Below are positions 51,109-60,663 of a stretch of 64,000 bases of DNA, in pieces. Source of the stretch: Parabacteroides faecis (GTDB lineage: Bacteria; Bacteroidota; Bacteroidia; Bacteroidales; Tannerellaceae); the NCBI RefSeq assembly GCF_014647375.1, contig NZ_BMPB01000001.1:620001-684000 (forward strand), in the 5' to 3' direction. The position numbers and the translations under genes were made by a program. Under the pieces are notes generated by a model. The model saw only the letters and a list, made by a program, of their open reading frames with translations. It did no database searches and was not told where the DNA came from. Within the stretch, counting starts at the first letter, position 1; each line of letters begins with the position of its first letter.

Positions 51109-54100
51109 TTAGAAATTAACCTTTAAATTGCATCCTATCATCCGTAAAGAAGGAGAATTCAGATTCTCTTTCGATTTGTCAGGATCGGAATATTTGAAAT
51201 CTTTCGTCCAGATGAACAGATTATTTCCTATTAATGAGACGGAAGCATGTTTTATTTTTAGTTTGTTGCATAAATCCGATGGAAGGTTGTATGTCAGTGC
51301 CAGTTCTCTCAACTTAATGAATGTTTGGTCATAGAGATATTGTTTTCTGGCTTGCCAGACATTTCCTGTACCACTGTATAGATTCATATAACTCTCATAT
51401 GAGACAACTTTGTCGTTAGGAGCAAACACACGGTCGTCTCTGATGATATTTCCATTCGAATCACGGTCGACACTACCTGAAACGACTTTTACTCCTTCGC
51501 CGATGAAAGTTCTGTTTCCATTTACAACTTCTTCATATCTGTATTGATTATCAGTTCCTATATGGGCACCCGACATCCACAGAGCCTGGTCGATCACGGA
51601 ATGAGACATTCCTCCGATCCGGCCGTCGATGGTAAAGGATAGAGTTACATTTTTATATTTCAAGGAATTATTGAATCCGAATATCCAGTCAGGATTCGTA
51701 TGCCCTACTTTGGATGTGTACTGGCTAGCGATAGGATAGCCGTTTTCATGGATGATGTTTCCATCCGGATCGCGTTCCCAATCATAGCAATCGAGCCAGT
51801 CCCAGCGTTCTCCTTTCTTTACCCAGTCTTTCTGTGTTGAATATGTCGGATCGATTTTTGAATAATAATATCTGTCTGATGACCAGTTGACCGTTGCGTT
51901 CCAATCCCAGTTCTTATCTTTGTAAATATTGGCATTGAGAGAGATTTCTACTCCTTTACGGGTATGTTCCTCGTCTATATTGATCAAAGTAGATTGAAAT
52001 CCGCTGGCATCACTTATTTGTGCATCTGTCGTCAGGTTATAGAAAAGCTTCTGATAATAAGCGATATCAAGATTCAATCTGTTTTTCAAGAAATGTAGTG
52101 CCGTACCGATTTCAAATGAACGTGTACTGCTGGGATTGATAAGAGCCCCTCTGATCTTTGTAGGATAAGTAGCACCGTTCAGACCGTCCCAACTATTGTT
52201 TTTAATGGTATATGCCCTGTTGGTATCATAAATTGACAAATCTTTTTTTGTTTGTGTCCATGATCCTCTCATCTTCCAGAAATCAATCCATGAAGGCATA
52301 GGTATAAATTCGGACAGAACAACACTGGCTGATACGGAAGGATAGAAATACGAACGGGTCTCGGATGGTAAGGTGGATGACCAGTCATTTCGTGCAGTTA
52401 TATCTAGAAAGAATGTACTTTTCCATGCTGCAGAGGCTTTACCATATATACTGTTTACCTGTTTCTTTTCTAAAGCACTTCCCATTTTAACCGGATCGAC
52501 AGAACCATACAGTGAATAATAACCAGGTACGGTCAATCCGTTTTGTGTTTCATTTTGCAGCCAGTCGTTCTGATAGAAATAGATTGTTCCTCCGACAAAA
52601 CCGTCTACCGAGATATTTCCGAATTTGTGATCGGCTGTGATCAGGAAATCGTTGTTAATACTATATCCTCCTGAACGTTTTTCTGCATAATATCCTTTTC
52701 TTTCCCAACCACCTGCTGCTCCGATAGAATTTCTCCATTTTTCCCGGTTGCTATACATATCCAGTCCGGAGCGAAGCGATACTTTCGGCCATGGTTTAAT
52801 TGAATAGTTTGCTGATAAATAACCGTTGACTATGTCGTAATCACTGGAGTGGATTATTTCATTTGCGATGAAATAGGGATTGTCATACCAGAGTGTATTG
52901 GGCCAATTTTGTTGCTCATTCTCTTTGTCTTTTATCCAGTAGTTTTTATAATCCCTTATATCCAGATCGCTTCCATTCCATACCAACAGGTTGTATATGT
53001 AGCCACCTGCACCGTATCCTGTTCCAAAATCATTGGGATAAAACCTCTTGTTGTATGTCAATCCTCCTTCTACGGAGAAATTTTTGAATTTCATATCTCC
53101 GCCGACGGTATAGGTGAGTTTATTCAGTTTGGTATTCGGATATTGTCCCTTATTGTAAATATGGGTTAATGAAGTCCGGAAACTGCCATATTTCCCTTTC
53201 TGGGTAACACTCACATTGTTGTTTGTTACAAAACTGAATTCAAGGAAGTTCTTGAAGTTATTCTTTCCTTTCGATACCAGGGGCATTTCCCGCCATTCAT
53301 AGGTATAGGGATCGTATTGTTCTGCAGTCCTGCCAATATCTAGTTTATCTCCCCAAAGTAATTCGTTTGAATTATATTTACCATAGGCTCCCGCACTGTA
53401 AGAAGTCTGTACTTTGGGTAATTTTAAAAAGCCGGATTCGAACATGGTACTGCTGTTAATATCTATATTCAACCCTTCTTCTTTTCCTTTTTTGGTGGTA
53501 ACCATAATAGCTCCGGAACCACCCCGGGAGCCGTAAAGGGCTGATGCTGTCGCTCCTTTTAAAACGTCGACAGATTCTATATCATCGGATGCGATATCTC
53601 TTAATGTGATATTATTGTAGGGAACGCCATCGACTACCAATAGAGGTTCTTCACCTCGTAGAAGGATGGAGGGAGCTTCATTGAATTCGGTACTGTTCTG
53701 AACATTCAAACCCGCGATTTTTCCTGTAAGCGCAGTTCCTACGTCAACTGATTTTACGGTCGTCATTTTATCTCCCCCGACTTTCTGTACGGCGTATCCT
53801 AACGCTTTCTCCGAGCGTTTGATACCTAAGGCGGTGACTACAACTTCTTCCAGGTTTTTAGAATCTTCCTGCAAGGATATTAATAAAGTCTTTTGGTTAT
53901 TGACGGCGACATCTTTGTTCTGATAGCCGATATAAGAGAATACAAGATGGGCATTTGCCGGAACTTCGATCGAGAAATGACCGTCGATATCGGTCACTGT
54001 CCCGGTTGAAGTACTTCCTCTAAGAAGCACGTTGGCTCCGATAATGGGCGTGTTCAATTGGTCTACCACGGTCCCTGTAACTTTGATAACGGGAACCTGG

Positions 54101-54516
54101 GGAGTGTCGGCCGGTGACTCGGAGTAGGATATGGAACGTTTGTTTTTTGTTGAATGTAGAGATATGTAGTTATCCAGTACTTTATAGGTAAGCCCTTTAT
54201 TTGCCAGGACATCGTCCAGAATCTCTTTCACTGTTTTGTTTTTCGCATCGACCCGGACAGGTTGGGATAGATTAATATCCTTATCGCCGTACAGGAACAA
54301 ATAATCGGTCTGTCTTTCTATTTCGGTAATCAGTTCTCCGAATGAAAGATTATTTTTGGTGATGGTGATTCGTGCTTCCTGCGAATGCATATTGACTGCA
54401 TGTAGCTGGAAAAATAGTACGAATACAAAAAACACGGATAATCTCATAATACGAATAATGTGTGTTAATTCATCATGTTTAAATACATAGCATAGTTGCA
54501 ACAAGTTTTTTTTCAT
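51109..54516 (-). CDS. SusC-like TonB-dependent transporter with STN domain (locus C)
   Basis: Outer-membrane importer of 1135 residues: 23-residue leader before M24, signal segment (RLSVFFVFVLFFQLHAV), STN domain (RITITKNNLSFGELITEIER onwards), CarboxypepD-reg-like domain (IKVTGTVVDQLNTPIIGANV), plug (DSKNLEEVVVTALGIKRSEK; SALYGSRGGSGAIMVTTKKG) and barrel ending MIGCNLKVNF. The plug (TALGIKRSEKALGYA) differs from loci A and B and is closer in type to locus D. Substrate unknown; no glycosidase accompanies it. Confidence 0.93.
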   Translation of the reverse strand: MKKNLLQLCYVFKHDELTHIIRIMRLSVFFVFVLFFQLHAVNMHSQEARITITKNNLSFGELITEIERQTDYLFLYGDKDINLSQPVRVDAKNKTVKEILDDVLANKGLTYKVLDNYISLHSTKNKRSISYSESPADTPQVPVIKVTGTVVDQLNTPIIGANVLLRGSTSTGTVTDIDGHFSIEVPANAHLVFSYIGYQNKDVAVNNQKTLLISLQEDSKNLEEVVVTALGIKRSEKALGYAVQKVGGDKMTTVKSVDVGTALTGKIAGLNVQNSTEFNEAPSILLRGEEPLLVVDGVPYNNITLRDIASDDIESVDVLKGATASALYGSRGGSGAIMVTTKKGKEEGLNIDINSSTMFESGFLKLPKVQTSYSAGAYGKYNSNELLWGDKLDIGRTAEQYDPYTYEWREMPLVSKGKNNFKNFLEFSFVTNNNVSVTQKGKYGSFRTSLTHIYNKGQYPNTKLNKLTYTVGGDMKFKNFSVEGGLTYNKRFYPNDFGTGYGAGGYIYNLLVWNGSDLDIRDYKNYWIKDKENEQQNWPNTLWYDNPYFIANEIIHSSDYDIVNGYLSANYSIKPWPKVSLRSGLDMYSNREKWRNSIGAAGGWERKGYYAEKRSGGYSINNDFLITADHKFGNISVDGFVGGTIYFYQNDWLQNETQNGLTVPGYYSLYGSVDPVKMGSALEKKQVNSIYGKASAAWKSTFFLDITARNDWSSTLPSETRSYFYPSVSASVVLSEFIPMPSWIDFWKMRGSWTQTKKDLSIYDTNRAYTIKNNSWDGLNGATYPTKIRGALINPSSTRSFEIGTALHFLKNRLNLDIAYYQKLFYNLTTDAQISDASGFQSTLINIDEEHTRKGVEISLNANIYKDKNWDWNATVNWSSDRYYYSKIDPTYSTQKDWVKKGERWDWLDCYDWERDPDGNIIHENGYPIASQYTSKVGHTNPDWIFGFNNSLKYKNVTLSFTIDGRIGGMSHSVIDQALWMSGAHIGTDNQYRYEEVVNGNRTFIGEGVKVVSGSVDRDSNGNIIRDDRVFAPNDKVVSYESYMNLYSGTGNVWQARKQYLYDQTFIKLRELALTYNLPSDLCNKLKIKHASVSLIGNNLFIWTKDFKYSDPDKSKENLNSPSLRMIGCNLKVNF

Positions 54517-54529
54517 AACTTTGCTGATA

Positions 54530-54616
54530 GTTTAAAGTTGATACTGTTATCTGTCTCGAAATGGATTTGATAGTATTGGCTCTATAGGGTAAGTGATTCC
54601 AGCACTTACCCTTTTT
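54530..54616 (+). ncRNA. predicted antisense small RNA over the locus C susC start
   Basis: TAACTTTG (54516-54523, plus strand) overlaps the susC start; GTTG 17 nt upstream is a weak -33. A transcript from about 54530 would end at the terminator 54587-54616, about 87 nt. It is the third copy of this arrangement. Confidence 0.45.
54587..54616 (+). terminator. hairpin with T-tract in the FecR-susC gap (locus C)
   Basis: Perfect 9-bp stem GGGTAAGTG/CACTTACCC with a 7-nt loop and TTTTT on the plus strand. Minus-strand transcripts would meet only CTATAG after the stem. Confidence 0.7.
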
Positions 54617-54647
54617 AGGCCCTATCGTGATAGCTGTTTTTTTACTT

Positions 54648-54658
54648 CATGGGCATTC
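54648..54658 (-). promoter_or_regulatory. conserved motif downstream of fecR (locus C copy)
   Basis: Minus strand GAATGCCCATG followed by AAG; one substitution from the copies in loci A and B, 132 nt ahead of susC. Confidence 0.4.
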
Positions 54659-54684
54659 GTTTTTATCGGTTAGACATTTATTGA

Positions 54685-55650
54685 TCAATAGATTTCAAAT
54701 TCATTTTCAGATATTCTCTTAAAATTGAAATGGTAAACGTTTTGTAAAGCACCCAGTATTTTTTCTATTTCCTCGCTTTGCCGGAATTTACCAGATATTT
54801 TCTGGGTAAGAGCTACTGTTCCGGTCACTTTGAACCTGACATTATACCAGAGTGACAGGCAGTCCAGTATTTCGACAAAAGGCTTTGACCTGAAGCTGAA
54901 TATACCGCTTTCCAGATAATCCTTGTTATCAAAATCAGAACTCGATTTAACCATGATATCGTTGATGACCGATACTTTTTCCCTGGGTTTCAGCCGGATT
55001 GTCTCATTCCTGTTGTCTTTGTTGTACACAAGCACGGAACCTTCGACGAGGCTGGTTTCAAAGCGGGGTATTTCAGTATAGGCAAATACATTGAATTCCG
55101 TACCCAATACTTCCACATTAAACTGCTGCGTCTTGACGATGAACGGCCGTTTGGGATCTTTTGTCACAGAGAAATATCCTTCTCCGTCTAACTCGACTGT
55201 ACGGTTATCTCCCTGGAATTCATTGGGTATTCTGATTTTGCTTCGTGGGCTTAACCAGACGGATGTACCGTCGGCCAATGTCATATTTACACGCTGTCCT
55301 TTAGGTACGTTTATTTCGGTAAATAGAATCTTTTGCTGATGACGGGTGTACTGTTGGGAGGCAAACCAGGAACCGGCTATCAGGATCAGTGCTATCGCTG
55401 CATATTTCAGGAGATTGATCCGGAATTGTCTGGCGGAGCGTTTACCAAGCCGCTTGTCGAACTCACGGATTCCTCTGATGGTCTTTTCTTCATCTTCCTT
55501 CCGGTCGACCAGCTCGGAGATTGCGAGTGCATTCTTGGTGCGTGCAAATTCCTTTTTGGCTTCCGGATCTGTTTCCAGCGATTGGAAAAACGCTGTTTTT
55601 TCAACAGTGGACATTTCTCCGGAAAAATATTTATCTAATCTGTCATTCAT
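54685..55650 (-). CDS. FecR-family anti-sigma factor (locus C)
   Basis: Inner-membrane regulator of about 321 residues from ATG 55650 (MNDRLDKYFSGEMSTVEK); 18 in-frame codons upstream are rejected because the protein then begins as its family members do. Membrane helix LLKYAAIALILIAGSWFAS; FecR domain INVPKGQRVNMTLADGTSVW, LDGEGYFSVTKDPKRPFIVK, VEVLGTEFNVFAYTE; C-terminal DUF4974 part FRSKPFVEILDCLSLWYNVR. Partner of the sigma factor upstream and of the SusC STN domain downstream. Confidence 0.92.
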   Translation of the reverse strand: MNDRLDKYFSGEMSTVEKTAFFQSLETDPEAKKEFARTKNALAISELVDRKEDEEKTIRGIREFDKRLGKRSARQFRINLLKYAAIALILIAGSWFASQQYTRHQQKILFTEINVPKGQRVNMTLADGTSVWLSPRSKIRIPNEFQGDNRTVELDGEGYFSVTKDPKRPFIVKTQQFNVEVLGTEFNVFAYTEIPRFETSLVEGSVLVYNKDNRNETIRLKPREKVSVINDIMVKSSSDFDNKDYLESGIFSFRSKPFVEILDCLSLWYNVRFKVTGTVALTQKISGKFRQSEEIEKILGALQNVYHFNFKRISENEFEIY

Positions 55651-55758
55651 GGCATATTTGTTTGTCTCTATATTAAAGACAAAAGCATCGGAAGTTACCA
55701 CCAAAGGAAAATGAAAAAAAGTAGTTTTTTTATACGGGGAGGAATATTACCGTCCTTC

Positions 55759-56340
55759 TTATATTATGAAAAGCAGGAGAGGGAGGTAATCTTTTAACTC
55801 GATTTTTAATTTGCGTAAAGCAATGGACATTTGATTCTCAACCGTATTGACGGAGATGTTTAATCGTTCGGCTATCTCTTTGTATTTTAATCCCTCCATG
55901 CGGCTGAGGATAAATATCTCCCTGCAACGTTCCGGTAATTTGCCGATCACTTCGTCAATCAGATTTTCAACCTCCGAAATCGTGAGAAATGATTCGTCAA
56001 ATTGTTGGAGTGAATATAAATTCATTTGCATTTCTTGTTCTTCAGCTGTTTCTAAAGTTCTTTTCTTTTCATTTATATACAGGTTGTGTTTAAGGAAATT
56101 TAGGCATCTGTTTTTGACCAGGGTAAACAGGAAAGCATCCATATTATCAATCGTTTTAAAAACTTCCGGATGTTCCCATAGGTAGAGAAAAATATCTTGT
56201 ACGATATTCTCTGCATCTTCTTCAGCAATGACATAAGCTTGTGAGAAGCGTGTCATTTTGATAAAGTATGTCGAGTAGATCTGTGAGAAACACTTTTGTG
56301 TTTCCAGTGAGTTTCTCTGTTGTATCTTGTGATTTTTCAA
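55759..56340 (-). CDS. ECF-type sigma factor of locus C (TTG start)
   Basis: Sigma-70 family protein of 193 residues with region 2 (FSQAYVIAEEDAENIVQDIF) and region 4 (LPERCREIFILSRMEGLKYK, then EIAERLNISVNTVENQMSIA). The start appears to be TTG at 56340: AGGAG lies 7 nt ahead of it and the nearest internal ATG would remove part of region 2. A TATCTTTG -7 box is at 56365-56372 on the minus strand. It is most like the locus A sigma factor in region 4. Confidence 0.9.
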   Translation of the reverse strand: MKNHKIQQRNSLETQKCFSQIYSTYFIKMTRFSQAYVIAEEDAENIVQDIFLYLWEHPEVFKTIDNMDAFLFTLVKNRCLNFLKHNLYINEKKRTLETAEEQEMQMNLYSLQQFDESFLTISEVENLIDEVIGKLPERCREIFILSRMEGLKYKEIAERLNISVNTVENQMSIALRKLKIELKDYLPLLLFII

Positions 56341-56364
56341 GCCTTTTCTCCTTTATCTCTGTGG

Positions 56365-56372
56365 CAAAGATA
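56365..56372 (-). promoter_or_regulatory. -7 box of the locus C sigma gene
   Basis: TATCTTTG on the minus strand, with TTTG (56390-56393) 17 nt upstream as a slightly close -33. Confidence 0.5.
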
Positions 56373-56398
56373 ATTAATCTTTCTTTTTTCAAATAAAT

Positions 56399-56450
56399 AT
56401 TCCCTCTTACTTTACGAAATCTGTGGATTGTTTCGAAAGCAAGAGGGAAT
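56399..56450. terminator. long hairpin between locus D and the locus C sigma gene
   Basis: ATTCCCTCTTaCTTTaCGAAA pairs with TTTCGaAAGcAAGAGGGAAT, about 18 paired bases in all. It lies between the end of the GH3 gene and the sigma gene, both on the minus strand, so it ends locus D transcripts. AT-rich flanks serve as T-tract. Confidence 0.7.
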
Positions 56451-56483
56451 AAAATATGCGGATAGGCTATGATTACCTTTCTT

Positions 56484-58883
56484 TTACTTTACAACAAAAG
56501 TATCCTTTAATTTAATATCAGTGGAAGAAGCGCCGATCCTGACTTCAAACTCACCCGGTTCGACGGTCCATTCCATGTGTCTGTCGAGGATTTGGAGATC
56601 TTCGGGAAGAAGGACGAATGTGACGGTTTTCGTTTCACCCGGTTGCAGGGAGATACGTTCGAAACCGCGTAAGACGGATTCGTAAGCGATGACGCTGCTG
56701 ACTTTATCGCGGATGTACAACTGTACTACATCGTCGCCGGTACGTTTGCCTGTATTGGTGACATCTACAGTGACGGTTACCGGACTTTGCGAATACGGTG
56801 TTTCCTGCTTGATTGCGAGGTTCGAGTACGCAAAGGTAGTGTAACTTAATCCGTGGCCGAACGGGTAGAGGGCACCGTTTACACGGGTATTTCCTGAGCC
56901 GTTGGGACCAGCAAAGTATTGTCCGTCTTGTGAACCCGGTTTGAACGGGAAATTGAACTCGATCTGTCCGATCGATTTCGGAAAGGTGACAGACAAACGT
57001 CCGCCCGGGTTATACTCGCCGAATAATGTTTGTGCGATCGCTTCTCCGCCCAACTGGCCGGGGAACCAGGCTTCGAGGATAGAAGGAATGTTACGGTCTG
57101 CCCAGTTGATGGTCAGTGGCTGGCCATTGATCAGGATAAGCACGACCGGTTTGCCGGTTGCATGCAGTGCCTCCAACAATTGTTGCTGACGGCCCGGAAG
57201 GTCGAGTCCGGTGCGTGATTTACTTTCGCCCGTGCAGGATTCGTCTTCTCCTAATACAGCGATGATCACGTCACAATCGGCAGCAGCACTCGTTGCTTCG
57301 GCGATGCTTTTCTTTTCTTCATCTGTCAGAGCGGTGGGGACGATCTCACTGTCAGGCCAGTTGGCATCTTTTATTTCACAACCTTTAGCGTAGACAACTT
57401 CGGTCTGATTGCCCAGATAATCCTTAATGCCGTCGTAAACCGTGATATTGTCCAATCCCTGCGGACCGTAACGGCTGATCATATAGTTTGTTTCCTTTGC
57501 AAGCGGACCGGCAATAAGCACTTTCTTTGTCTGGTTCTTATCCAGTGGCAGCAGGTTGTTTTCATTCTTCAACAGAACGAGTGATTGTTTCTGCATATCC
57601 AGTACGAAGTCACGGTGTTTGTCAGCACCGACGATCTTATCGGCAGCTTTCGGGTCTTTTACATAAGGAGAATCGAATAATCCCAGTTCGAATTTAACGC
57701 GTAAGACATCGGCAACCATGCGGTCGACTGACTTCATGGACAATTTACCCTCCTTAACCAGTTGACGTACCGGAAGGATATAGTCTTTCGGGTGGGTAAA
57801 GTTGGTGCGGACGTTCAATCCGGCTTCTACCACCTGGCGTACGGCTTCTTCATACGAATCGGCTACATGGTGTTTGGTCTGTACGAACTCTACAGCTTCA
57901 CTGTCGCTGACCACATATCCTCTGAAACCGTATTCCTGGCGTAACAACTCGGTGAGGAAGTAATAACTGGCTGTTACAGGCACGCCGTCCCAGTCGTTAT
58001 AGCTACTCATTACGCCTTTCGGATGCGCTTTCTGGATGACCTTCTTGAAAGGGTAAAGATGTATTTCATGCAATTCGCGGGGAGCTACATGCGGGTCGGT
58101 ACGAACGGCTGCATCGCGTCCGCCTTTAGGGATGCTGTAAACGGCAAAGTGCTTCAAAGTGGAAGCGACACCGTTCTGCTGGATTCCCTTTACCATCTGT
58201 ACGCCCAGTTCACCTACCAGATAAGGGTCTTCTCCGTAAGTTTCCAATACCCGTCCCCAACGCGGATCGCGGGCTACGTCAAGGATTGGTGCGTACACAT
58301 TGTTGTATCCTAAAGCTTTTGCCTCTTTACCGGCTATATCTCCGGCCTGATGCACCAGGTCGCGGTTCCAGGTACTGCCGATGCTGATAGGAGCGGGCAG
58401 GGGAGTCGCTTTGGTATGATTCAACCCGTGGATTCCTTCGTTGGAGAAGTCGACGGGGATACCCAGGCGTGTTTCTTCGATAAACCAGCGTTGCGTTTTG
58501 TTGATCGCTTCGGCATGGTTACTGAACGGATAGATCATTTCCGGTGTCCTGCGGCGGGCACTTCCTACGCCGTTCAACTGTTCGTCGATGTTGGCAATAC
58601 CGTCTTTCCATATCTCGTTCTTCCATCCTTCAGTGGGAAGAGAATCTTTCAGGACACGTCCGAAACCGTAAAGAGTGGCCATCTGGCAGCTTTTTTCTTC
58701 CAATGTCATCTGGTTCAGGAGATCCTGTACGCGTGCTTCGATGGGAGCTTCAGGATCTTCATAGACGTCTTTCACGCCGTTCTTGTTGAGATCTATCCAC
58801 CCTTTTTTGTAGATCGAGTCTTTGGCTTGTACGGCTCCCGTCCCCAGACAGGCGGCAGCTAGTAATAAATACTTTAAATTCAT
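56484..58883 (-). CDS. GH3-family beta-glycosidase
   Basis: Secreted enzyme of 799 residues (signal MNLKYLLLAAACLGTGAVQA). The N-terminal barrel has LGIPVDFSNEGIHGLNHTKA, TLKHFAVYSIPKGGRDAAVR (KHF motif) and the nucleophile region FRGYVVSDSEAVEF (D in VSDS). The second domain carries VILINGQPLTINWADRNIPS and ILEAWFPGQLGGEAIA, and a fibronectin-III-like domain ends the protein. Expected to be a beta-glucosidase or beta-xylosidase on oligosaccharides imported by the SusC/D pair just upstream. The 132-nt gap to susD contains a palindromic repeat; a start at 58883 is supported by the signal peptide. Confidence 0.93.
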   Translation of the reverse strand: MNLKYLLLAAACLGTGAVQAKDSIYKKGWIDLNKNGVKDVYEDPEAPIEARVQDLLNQMTLEEKSCQMATLYGFGRVLKDSLPTEGWKNEIWKDGIANIDEQLNGVGSARRRTPEMIYPFSNHAEAINKTQRWFIEETRLGIPVDFSNEGIHGLNHTKATPLPAPISIGSTWNRDLVHQAGDIAGKEAKALGYNNVYAPILDVARDPRWGRVLETYGEDPYLVGELGVQMVKGIQQNGVASTLKHFAVYSIPKGGRDAAVRTDPHVAPRELHEIHLYPFKKVIQKAHPKGVMSSYNDWDGVPVTASYYFLTELLRQEYGFRGYVVSDSEAVEFVQTKHHVADSYEEAVRQVVEAGLNVRTNFTHPKDYILPVRQLVKEGKLSMKSVDRMVADVLRVKFELGLFDSPYVKDPKAADKIVGADKHRDFVLDMQKQSLVLLKNENNLLPLDKNQTKKVLIAGPLAKETNYMISRYGPQGLDNITVYDGIKDYLGNQTEVVYAKGCEIKDANWPDSEIVPTALTDEEKKSIAEATSAAADCDVIIAVLGEDESCTGESKSRTGLDLPGRQQQLLEALHATGKPVVLILINGQPLTINWADRNIPSILEAWFPGQLGGEAIAQTLFGEYNPGGRLSVTFPKSIGQIEFNFPFKPGSQDGQYFAGPNGSGNTRVNGALYPFGHGLSYTTFAYSNLAIKQETPYSQSPVTVTVDVTNTGKRTGDDVVQLYIRDKVSSVIAYESVLRGFERISLQPGETKTVTFVLLPEDLQILDRHMEWTVEPGEFEVRIGASSTDIKLKDTFVVK

Positions 58884-58935
58884 GTTTTTCTTCGGGGATT
58901 ATAATATTCGTTATTGACTATATCCATAATACAAA

Positions 58936-58988
58936 ACCGTATGGCCGGTAATTATTAGCGCAAAGGTAACAATTATCAACCATACGGT
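58936..58988. repeat. palindromic repeat related to 33149-33244
   Basis: Arms ACCGTATGG and CCATACGGT with partial inner pairing (GGTAATTAT/AATTATCA). On the minus strand the stem is followed by TTTTG, so it may serve as a terminator or attenuator between susD and the GH3 gene. It shares CCGTATGGCCG.TAATTAT and AATTATCAACCATACGGT with the four-unit array. Confidence 0.6.
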
Positions 58989-59015
58989 CAATGCCTAATG
59001 TTCAGGGAGTGAGAC

Positions 59016-60626
59016 TTATTTTACATCCCACCACAAACGGGCGTCGATCTTATTGTATTCCGACTGTGCGTTGTAGTTCTCTGTATTCATGGACGCTTCT
59101 TTCGCCGGATACAGGAAACGTACAGGTGCATTTTCCTTATTCAGCAGAGCGCCGTTTTCGCGGTCTTCATCCAGGATCGGGAAATCTGTACGGCGGTATT
59201 CCGCCCAGTTTTCATAGATCTGCAGGAAGCCGAGGTGTAGCCATTTTTGGGTAGCGATCTGTTCCAAAGCCTTTGAAGGGTTGAATTTGAAAGTCGAAGT
59301 AGCCAGCCAACTGCCCAAAGTACCGTCGGATACGTCTCTGTTGGCAATATTCATATCTTTTCCTTTATCCGCATCGCTGTTCTTATAATATTCGTAATAA
59401 TTCTGAATAGACAAGCTAACCCCTTTATTATAGAACTCTTCGGCATTTCCGCTGAATAAACCGCGTTGTGCGGCTTCTGCCAAGCAGAAATAAACTTCGG
59501 CTGCCGTCATACCGATACCTACCGGTAATTGATAGTTCTTACGGAAAGTAACCGTGTTCAAACATCCGTAGATTTCGAAAAGCCGTGTTCCGTCCGGGCC
59601 GTTAACCAATGCGATGGCTTTGTCGGCAGACGAAGGATAACCGATGATCTCTTTGCTGTCTTCATACACATCTCCGTCATCGTTCGTTGCCGGTTGGTAG
59701 AATACCTGTAAACGAGGGTCGTTTGCTTCTTTCAGCATATTGACAGTCAGTTCAGGGGCGTACATATAGTAACTATGACTTTTTGAATGACTTTCTCTCA
59801 TTGCACGCCAGAGACCGTCCGGGGCTGTGTCGATACCGGATACCTTGATATACGTATTGTCGGCATTGGTGGTGATCAGCTGGTCCGGTGAAAGTTCGGA
59901 TAGCACCTGTCTGGCTTTCTCCGGGTCGACATTGGAGATACGCATTGCATAACGCAATCGCAATGAGTTGGCAAACTTATACCAGCCGTCGCAGTTACCG
60001 CTGTAAATGATATCCTGGCGTTTGAATGTATCATCGCCGGTCGCTGTCTTGAAATAGGCGGCTGCCGATTTCAGATCGTCCAGGATAGCATAATAGATAT
60101 CCTTTTGTGTATCGTATTTAGGTCTGAGAATAACGCTTCCTCCATACACTACATTACGGGCAGTAAATGCTTCGGTGTAAGGCATATTCCCGAAATAATC
60201 GGTAGCAATAGCCGTATTGTATGCTTTCAGTATTTTACCGGCTTCGACATAATTCTGATATTTTGCCTGTTCGTCCGGAGACAAGGTCGCGTAAATCTTG
60301 TCTATTTCAGTCAGCGTACTCATGCGTGTAACATAATAATTTTCCCAGCGTCCTTTGTCGTCCTGAATATTCTGATAGAGGTTGACACGGTCTTTTCCGG
60401 CCTGTCTGGCTGTTGTCTGGAGATAGGTTCCGAGCAGACGGAAATTATAGTTCCAGGTATCGCCATAGTCGATCTCTATGGTTTTCAGTGCACCTTTGCT
60501 GAAGAGATATTCAATCTCGGCACTGGTAAATCCATCCGGATTGTTATGCTTCTCATCCAGTTTACTTTCGCAGGAAGAGAGTGCAACGGCAGTACCTAAA
60601 AGCAGGCTATATAATAAGTTTTTCAT
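59016..60626 (-). CDS. SusD-like lipoprotein (locus D)
   Basis: SusD-like group 2 protein of 536 residues; lipobox ALSSC, then ESKLDEKHNNPDGFTSAEIE. C-terminal mark ENWAEYRRTDFPILDEDREN, as in the locus C SusD. Middle helical region QNYVEAGKILKAYNTAIATD with YFGNMPYTEA. It is the glycan-binding partner of the SusC encoded 37 nt upstream. Confidence 0.91.
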   Translation of the reverse strand: MKNLLYSLLLGTAVALSSCESKLDEKHNNPDGFTSAEIEYLFSKGALKTIEIDYGDTWNYNFRLLGTYLQTTARQAGKDRVNLYQNIQDDKGRWENYYVTRMSTLTEIDKIYATLSPDEQAKYQNYVEAGKILKAYNTAIATDYFGNMPYTEAFTARNVVYGGSVILRPKYDTQKDIYYAILDDLKSAAAYFKTATGDDTFKRQDIIYSGNCDGWYKFANSLRLRYAMRISNVDPEKARQVLSELSPDQLITTNADNTYIKVSGIDTAPDGLWRAMRESHSKSHSYYMYAPELTVNMLKEANDPRLQVFYQPATNDDGDVYEDSKEIIGYPSSADKAIALVNGPDGTRLFEIYGCLNTVTFRKNYQLPVGIGMTAAEVYFCLAEAAQRGLFSGNAEEFYNKGVSLSIQNYYEYYKNSDADKGKDMNIANRDVSDGTLGSWLATSTFKFNPSKALEQIATQKWLHLGFLQIYENWAEYRRTDFPILDEDRENGALLNKENAPVRFLYPAKEASMNTENYNAQSEYNKIDARLWWDVK

Positions 60627-60663
60627 AAAAAATACTGTTTTTTGTATGTGTAACTAACTTAAT

